Assembly (NCBI GenBank): GCA_963681505.1
Contig: OY811973.1
Coordinates: forward strand, 10,677,353-10,741,352
Reading direction: 5' to 3'
DNA: 64,000 bases
From: Eunapius fragilis
Lineage: Eukaryota; Porifera; Demospongiae; Spongillida; Spongillidae
The notes below the pieces were generated by a model. That model searched no databases, was not told the DNA's origin, and was given only the letters and a program-made list of their open reading frames with translations. Numbering within the stretch: position 1 is the first letter of the stretch; the number at the start of each line of letters is the position of its first letter. Below are positions 57,213-64,000 of this stretch, one piece after another. The position numbers and the translations under genes are program-made.

Positions 57213-57493
57213 GGGAGGAGAAGGCACAGTGGTTTAAGATGTAGACATGGGGTTAGGGTATGACCATGTTGAAAGTTGCTCAAAATAGCCCAAAGTATCG
57301 CATTTCACTATTTGTTTGATTTTTTATGTAAAAAAAAAAAATGCATTTTGAACGTAATCCACTGCTCGATCAAGGTGGAAGTACATCCTGCACTTTATAA
57401 ATGAGGCAGGAAGAGATGATGGCCAGGTGGGAAGCCAAGCGGGGGAAATGATAACTTTGAAGGTTCGTGAAACCCACTCACTGATGTCACACC

Positions 57494-57542
57494 TGCGGAT
57501 GTATTACATCACCGCTACGCACGGTTATGTAATACATCCGCA
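57494..57542. repeat. Perfect 16 bp palindrome pair
   Basis: TGCGGATGTATTACAT (57,494-57,509) and its exact complement (57,527-57,542) around a loop ACCGCTACGCACGGTT-like of 17 bases. The arm occurs as TGCGGATGGATTACATCACG in the element at 36,751-36,830, so it probably derives from the same family. Confidence 0.75.
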
Positions 57543-58016
57543 CTGAGAGCTACCAGTTTAGGTACGAGAATGGCACCGGCAATTTTTGCGGCTATGCCAA
57601 GATTCACGGAGGTAACAACTCTGCGTATTGCTATAACAGTAATAACTGAATTGCCGAGGCTGCAAACAGCCAAATTAAAGTTACTTCATGCATGCAGAAA
57701 AAGAACGCGTCGAATCTAACAGGGTTGAATGCATGTATAACACCATTACTATGACTTGAGGAATCAATTCACGCAATATCGCAGTATCGCATACTAGCCT
57801 CCTCCCTCCGCCCCCATCGAAAAAAAAAAAAGACCTGGTGTTTTCCGTAGCAGTGAATATTTATACTTTTTTTTTTCATACTCATGTAGGAGTACAATGC
57901 ATTCTAAAGCGTTGAAAACGCTCGCAGAAGCGTTCACGATTCCAGAAGTATGATGGCTTAAAACACGCCATTTTTTTGGGTTTCGATAGGGGCGGACGGG
58001 AGTGGCATAATTTTAC

Positions 58017-58875
58017 CAGAGATAGTATAGAGAGGGATTGGAAACTCATTAATCAACATCAATCAACACGGACAATCCTAGGAATACACACTATGGCTTC
58101 CAGAGGCAGTCAAAAGAGTAGGGGATTTTTATGGTGCCTTTAATCCTTGCGTACGCAGCAACACAACTAACTGCTGAATCTTGGGGACAACAGAGATAGT
58201 GAGATTGCCTGGAGTTAAGTTCACAAGGTGCCGCGAAACAGATACAACTAAGCTACGTAGTTGCGTCTTTTTCCTTTTCGCGTTCTTAATTGAACACATG
58301 CGAAACTTTGACCGACCCATAGAACGGTCCTGTGAGGGGAAATATCAATAAAAACTTTCTCTTCGACTACAACAGGCAGTTTCTGTTTTAGCTGGCCCCT
58401 TAGAAATGCTATACGTTCTTTCTTGACGGTACAACTGTCGGACAAACAAGGGGTATCCCTGTTACTGCCACATTGCCATCAAACCGTTTCAGGCCATAAA
58501 ACTGTTACAGTCGATTACAACAACCCATTTGTAGTAACGAGACGTTATAAGTAACCTTATGGCACGTAACCTGCACAAGAAACAGTCGCACACAAAAATT
58601 TGGTCACGGCAAGTCTCTTTTTCGCAGAAAAATAGCGAATTAAACTCCTGACACCAGATGTTTTAAGCGATCAAAAGGTAGATATTGATACTAGATATTC
58701 AAAATCCAACACAAACTCACCATGAAACGACCACAGCGCTCGCTACTAAAGTTTAAAGCCTCCCCCCGACACCTTTTACGAGGTGAGATTCTCACGTTTC
58801 GGATTGTCCGCGCGGAATGTATGGGACTCTATGGCTCACGTGATTAGTTTCCAATCCCTCTCTATACTATCTCTG
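58017..58875. mobile_element. 859 bp hAT-like DNA element with perfect TIRs and target duplication
   Basis: The 30-base ends are identical in inverted orientation (beginning CAGAGATAGTATAGAGAG), and ATTTTAC flanks both ends (58,010-58,016 and 58,876-58,882). A CAG start and a 7-8 base target duplication fit the hAT superfamily. The interior has only short minus-strand ORFs (58,129-58,445) without a transposase match, so it is non-autonomous. Exact ends and duplication point to recent insertion, 165 bases upstream of the SRCR gene's ATG. Confidence 0.85.
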
Positions 58876-58992
58876 ATTTTACTTGAAGTCTACATTATAA
58901 TTCGTCGCGCGCGTGTTATAAAAATGGGCGTATACAAAATTGTTTGCAAACACATTTAATTAGCAGGATGACTAAATACAAGGGCTCATCCC

Positions 58993-59000
58993 TATATAAG
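58993..59000 (+). promoter_or_regulatory. TATA box of the SRCR gene
   Basis: TATATAAG, preceded by CCC, 40 bases before the ATG at 59,040. With a normal 25-30 base spacing, transcription would start around 59,020-59,028, leaving a 5' UTR of only some 12-20 bases. It sits about 120 bases from the end of the hAT-like element. Confidence 0.6.
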
Positions 59001-59039
59001 TGCATGGTCCTCGTGTCTTGACGATCAATAATCGCCGTC

Positions 59040-59413
59040 ATGTCTGCCTGGCTAACATGCAGATCCGTCTCCGTGCTTGCGCTATTGCTATCGTACTTGG
59101 CCAATGCGAAAGGTGAGCTGGAGAATACGATGTGTGTGGTGTCTACATCGTACGTTATAGTTGCCTGACGTTGTTTCCCCGCGATAGCCAGAGCGTGTAA
59201 ATATTCTTAATCGGGGATGAATTCACCGCTCGTGTTTTCGAATAGCGTATGATGATGCTATCTCTTTAATTCTGTATCCTCAACTTACGCTTTTAAAGAT
59301 GGCTTCTGTGTGCAGTAAAACACAACTCTTAAAAAAGATTATCTAATGTATATACCCACACATGTACTGCTATAGTCATAACACAAGCACACACACAAAA
59401 GTACGCAACACAC

Positions 59414-59452
<39 letters not shown>

Positions 59453-62400
59453 GAAACACACAGGCACATAGACACATTCACATATACACACAATATGGTA
59501 CATACGTAGCCACATACTACGTCAGAAAGGCTGCATGCCAATGTTCTTGAAAGAGAAAGGAAGTACACACTCATTCAAACAATGAGGATTTTGGACACTC
59601 AGTCTGAAAGACTAGCTGTATATATTATAGCGAGGGACGGTTAGCCAAAGTGGTGCCAACTTATTTTCTTTTCGTTTGAAGACATTCCGTTAAATTAAAT
59701 ATTCCACCCCCAGTTATGGAACAGTATGCTAAAGCTGTAGAGGTGGTGTGTCGAAATGTCTGGCTTCGGTTCCAAAATAAAACACCTTCCATGTTTGTCA
59801 ACACTTAAAGCTAGTATAGCAGCATTGTCACTAAGAACATGGTTGATACGCAAATAATGATACGATAGCAAGAGAGAGCTTAATCTTAGCATAGCGACTT
59901 CTAAATGCATCTTCAGTTGGAGTAAAATTGTTTCCCAAACCCCAAACCAGAATAAGTTGGTCGGTATAATCAAACGCCAGTCAGAGACAGCGCCTCAGTT
60001 CAAAGAGACTCTGTGTAACCCAAGTGCTGGTGCCACTTCAAGGCACCTCTCAAGAATGATCAATGCATTGCTTCATAACCCAACTTGGCAATGCATGGAT
60101 GCGTTAGCCACACCCAACTCTACTGGATGTAATTAAGTTGGCTTTAAAGAACTATAGCCAATTATTTTTCTTTTCCATCCAATAGCTACAAAGAACTGCA
60201 TTTCATAAGTTGAGCACTTTGATCTATACTTATTTACAGGACAAGATGCAATTCGCCTGGCCAATGGTCCCTATGGACCTCACATGGGTCGACTTGAAGT
60301 ACTGCACAATGGGCTCTGGGGGACTGTCTGCAGTGATCGATTCTTCAAACCTGCAGCCGATGTTGCGTGCAGGTTAGACCACATATATATGTTAGAACAA
60401 ATGAAAAATGCGATGTAAAAAGGGGCTCCCTAAATGTTTCAATGTATCATTAGGATTTCAATATTTTAAGATTAAAAAAAGAGTAAATTAATTTTGTTTG
60501 GACTGATTCAATTGCATCTCAGTAAATACAAAAAGGGTTGATCATTAGACCATTGCAGATGGTGTCTTGTCTAGAATCAGTACTCAAGTATCACATTTTG
60601 ATGAGTAGTCATGTTCCCTTTCACAACACATGTAACACACCCTTTGCACACCATGTACCCTGGAATGTGCCACATGCTATAGCCATTCATCATCACCTTT
60701 TGTTGCTAACTCATTCCAGGAGTTTAGGGTACACAAGAGCCTCCCTGTGCTTGGTACCCTGGGGGGCATTTGGCCCAGGAGTGGGTCAAATATGGATGAA
60801 CCAAGTCAAGTGTACTGGTACCGAGGCAATGCTGAGTGACTGCATGTTTCCTGGATGGGGGGGATCAGTTGCCAATTGTTCCCATGGAGATGATGTAGGT
60901 GTGATCTGTTTTGATGGTAAGTATCATAAACAAACGTACACACACATGCACGCACAAAAACACATGCACAGACACACACGTCCAGTAAATCCTGGTGTGA
61001 GTCAGTGCAAGGGTCAAGGTACAGCGGTAAATAAAGCAGGCACGCCCACACCTTTTGTAGGAAAAGGGGCTGGTTATTATTTTATATTATTATTAGGGGC
61101 TGGTTATTATTTTATATTATTAAAAGCTAACGGAATACCTTTATTGTAAGGGCTTGTGTTACCACAGAAATGAATATTATTTGTCTTCTTTCAACAGAAC
61201 ACCTGCTGTCTCCACCTAATGTCCAATTCGTACAGTCAACAACAAACACAATACTTCTTCAAATTACAGTCAGTTTTTTAATGCCAAGAATTTTACAGCC
61301 CTTGAATTTTGAAAGAAATTTTTTGCCCATTAGTATTTTTTGTGATACACAACACTACTGTTTTGTGACCTACAACACTTATTAACCCTTTAGACACCAG
61401 ATCTACCAAATGGCACTGCTGCTGCAAGTTACAAGGTCTCATATGTGGCTGCTGACAGCACAGTGCCAACATCCATCGAAGTGCCAGGAATTTTGACACC
61501 TCATGTCTCCATCAACAGAACACTCACAGGGTTGACAAGGGGGACCACCTACACGTTACAGGTCCAGACCCAGATAAAGTATGGAGCCTGCAACTCTGTG
61601 CCCCTGTCATCTGTTAGTTCTGTGGCAATCAATGCTTCAACCCAGATGAATTGTAAGTTAGAGTATTTGTTTGTTTTATGTAGAGTGACTGGCTAAAAGC
61701 AATTGACTACATTGTAACTGCGTGCTGGCTATTTGCTTCATGAAATAATTAACCAGGGTGAAGTATAAATAGATGCCTGCATTTAGATTACCTTTACATA
61801 TTTCTATTAATAGTACAGGTGTGGCATGTTGAGGGTACATGTATGGAATAAGTTGGCTGCACGACAATTGTTTATCCATTCCCAAAGGTTCGCAAGAACT
61901 AGCTAGGCAATGCTGATTTGCTGTGCTTTTGTGAACTGTGGAATGCCCAAATCTCATCATGGGATTCATGTTTTGCCTTGCCCCCGACCCCCCCCCCCCC
62001 CTCACATGCAGTATCCCCTTCATCACTTCAAATACGCCTTGTATCTGCTGATGGTAACTATTCTAACGTTGGGAGACTGGAGATCCTCCACAATGATCAG
62101 TGGGGCACAGTCTGTGACAACACCTTCACTTACAAAGAGGCTGACATTGCTTGCCGTATGCTCAACTTCTCCGTGGGATCCCTGTGTTCAGTGAACAATG
62201 CCTTTTTTGGCACAGGAACAGGTATGGGAGTGAGTGAATGTCTTTCCTTCTCTGGCAGTAGCCATTATACCACCCCCTCTTTTCCTCTGATAGGCCCAGT
62301 GTGGTTAGGTAGACTACAGTGCTCTGATCAGGCTGAGATATTGGACCAATGCACTCGCAGCGACTGGGGTGCAAGTGGGTGTGGGCACAATCGTGATGTG

Positions 62401-64000
62401 GGTGTGGTTTGCATCCCAGGTTAGGAAAACAAAATAGCATTGTTTAAAGGAAAGGTGGCTGACATACCGTTCTTGATCTACATAGAAGGAATATCATTCA
62501 ACTTGACAATCTCCAATACTACAGCTACAAGTGTTTCATTAATATGGACGGTACGTTTGATATTTTAGTAATAAAAGATTGTAAGCACGTTGAAAAATAA
62601 TCCCGCTGTCTCTAGCTTGTACTGAAATAATTACACAGCTTTCTTTTGTAAGAACGCTTTAACGATGTGGCGTTACATCCTGAAATCAAACCGTGAAACT
62701 ATCTATTGATGGTCCCAAGGGTCTAAGCCCCGAGACATCAACTTCAGTATTGAAGTAAATTAAGTTATCGCTAGAATGATTTCACTTCTTCCTTTATGAG
62801 AAACAGCGTGGGCGAAGAGCCATGGGACAGTCAAAACACGCCTATCCCATAGGGACGTGCCCGCCCTGAGGACGATCTGCACGTATTAGGAAGTGAAGGT
62901 TAATTTGTTGATGATGGTGAAACCCCTTGAAGCAATGCATTTATAAAGAAGGTGTGTGGGCTAAAGACCCCACCTTTTCTGGCCGACGGCAGGATTATCC
63001 ACTTATCGAACTACGTAATAAGTGGTAAAACGCACCTGATCGATACCAAACACATGCACATAATGATGGAAATACGGAAAAGAAATAAAATAAAAAGACG
63101 AATAGGATTTCAATGTTTAATGCTTTCTGAGCAGGATAGGCAAATGACCTCACTAAACTACAAGCTGTAATACAATTTAAAAACACTATTTACGCGCACG
63201 CTAAACAATAATTTTATGCATAAGAGATGTCAACCCTTTCACTATATGTTCCGTCCTTGATGCATTGTGGCTTAAGGGCGTATCACATCTGTACACTACG
63301 CCACATATATATGCAAATCATTTATCAAATTAGCATAGATGCAACGAAATGAGTGCGCTGTGAAATTTTACGTGAGGGCTTACACAGGGGCGGAAAAGAT
63401 ATCATTATTATACTTCATCTCATTCCCAACCCATTATGGCATTTTGTATGCATCACAGCGTATCCCGTGTCCGGGCAAATATAGCACCATGCCAGTAATT
63501 CACCCATCCTTCCCGTCCCAATAGCCTTACCCTTCGTCCTCTTATGTGACATCGGTCCTGTACAGGATATTGTACAGCCAGCCCGGGATGACGTCACCCT
63601 CTACAGTCAGCACCTCCCAGACAACACACACCATCACCAACCTCCTCTATGGCACACCCACTACCATCTCCATACGAGCCGAAGTCCAGTACCTGCCCTG
63701 TTCGAATAGGCACATTGGCACCTACCAGCCTCCCATAGTCACAACAACCAAGGAAGATGGTTAGGACCCCCCCCCCCCACCCTACTTGTGGCGCCGCTAC
63801 ATGCGCCTAAATTTGTACTTGTGTGCATAACACGTGCACCCATACACCGTCCACACATGTACACATCCACAACATTACGTCATGCACACACATAACACAT
63901 GACTTACACATACCATAAACACGACTTACTCACACACACACACATACACATGACTTACACATACACAACTACTTAAACACTACTTACTCACACACTTACA
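59040..64000 (+). CDS. SRCR-FN3-SRCR-FN3 mosaic receptor or secreted protein (3' partial)
   Basis: Exons: 59040-59112, 60240-60372, 60720-60916, 61198-61268, 61394-61652, 62012-62221, 62294-62419, 62486-62550, 63525-63759; the gene continues past the window. All joins keep phase. Exon 1 is a signal peptide ([15 protein letters not shown]). Exons 2-3 form an SRCR domain ([40 protein letters not shown]). Exons 4-5 form an FN3 domain ([17 protein letters not shown]). Exons 6-7 form a second SRCR domain ([39 protein letters not shown]). Exons 8-9 form a second FN3 domain (SLIWT ... [18 protein letters not shown]). SRCR/FN3 mosaics are abundant in sponges, where SRCR proteins have been linked to aggregation and recognition; the specific role here is unknown. 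Confidence 0.85.
59398..59460. repeat. CA microsatellite in SRCR gene intron 1
   Basis: About 20 CA dinucleotides with ACGCAC interruptions. Confidence 0.9.
62222..62293 (+). other. 72 nt stop-free, frame-neutral intron in second SRCR domain
   Basis: Starts GTATGG and ends CTCTGATAG. Removing it gives [12 protein letters not shown], the standard SRCR continuity; keeping it adds 24 residues ([20 protein letters not shown] and four more) with no stop. So both spliced and retained forms would be translatable. Confidence 0.6.
62551..63524. other. Intron 8 of the SRCR gene
   Basis: About 970 bases, AT-rich. ORFs at 62,952-63,170 (plus) and 62,995-63,186 (minus) show no recognisable domain. No repeats noted. 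Confidence 0.45.
63770..64000. repeat. CA/ACTTACACA simple-sequence region at window end
   Basis: A C9 run, then irregular CACACATACA and ACTACTTACTCACACA stretches inside the intron following exon 9 of the SRCR gene. Confidence 0.7.

Larger units (their letters stand above)
55796..57990. other. Non-coding stretch with simple repeats and short palindromic elements
   Basis: Poly-G near 55,826-55,852 and poly-C near 55,938-55,957. The minus-strand frame 55,912-56,145 contains GGATNVLLDDDNVDNIAPEM after a weak acceptor; it could be an exon but no family was recognised. A small TAGTCTCGTAYCCAGACC element lies at 57,149-57,212 and a palindrome at 57,494-57,542. The rest is AT-rich. Confidence 0.4.

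Noticed and set aside
1-64000. tRNA, rRNA or other structural RNA genes
   Set aside because: I looked for TTCGAATC-type T-arms and conserved rRNA blocks and saw none; a covariance-model scan would be needed to exclude them.

Overview
The window looks like nuclear DNA of a marine invertebrate, most likely a demosponge. Genes are split by short introns (about 50-100 nt upward). The gene families are ones I associate with sponges: mosaic SRCR/fibronectin-III and Ig/fibronectin-III surface proteins, a giant secreted-type beta-helix protein with a multi-pass membrane tail, and a single-exon divergent POT transporter. Gaps are full of poly-G runs, CA/GT microsatellites, minisatellites and small inverted-repeat DNA transposons. 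The organism call is inference from gene content, not from a marker gene.

Layout, left to right. 1.4-3.1 kb: intronless POT/SLC15-like transporter (minus). 4.4-10.1 kb: signal peptide-Ig-FN3-transmembrane gene (plus); its Ig exon is interrupted by a poly-G MITE, its FN3 exon carries an apparent one-base shift, and its last intron holds a 1.1 kb homopurine minisatellite and an array of GGACCAAAT hairpins. 11.4-12.3 kb: a TIR-bounded element with two facing first exons, a THAP zinc finger (minus) and a YqaJ/SWIM-type N terminus (plus). 12.6-12.9 kb: a 307 bp near-perfect hairpin element.

14.4-31.4 kb (copy A) and 42.0-55.2 kb (copy B) are a direct segmental duplication. Each copy contains the same 16-exon minus-strand gene (A 15,467-28,045; B 43,587-54,538), encoding about 1,260 residues: signal peptide, right-handed beta-helix repeats, Cys-rich linker, about eight to nine membrane segments and a cytoplasmic tail. 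All 16 exons join in consistent phase in copy A. The copies are nearly identical over most exons but differ sharply in exons 6-8 and in what has inserted between them. Only copy A has a 2.45 kb pentanucleotide satellite and a hairpin MITE; only copy B has a hAT transposase fragment. A third copy of exon 1 (41.05-41.44 kb) lies between them, cut off by a broken integrase-bearing element (38.4-41.05 kb).

31.4-38.3 kb, between the copies, is repeat-rich and gene-poor. It holds poly-G MITEs, one of which lies inside an open reading frame without closing it, a 48 bp minisatellite, and a cluster of TTGCGCAA palindromes.

58.0-58.9 kb: an 859 bp hAT-like element with perfect TIRs and target duplication, just upstream of a TATA-driven SRCR-FN3-SRCR-FN3 gene (59.0 kb to beyond the window end). 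The named genes are mostly cell-surface or secreted products; no shared pathway can be shown from the sequence. All exon boundaries are read by eye from splice consensus, phase and conservation between copies.
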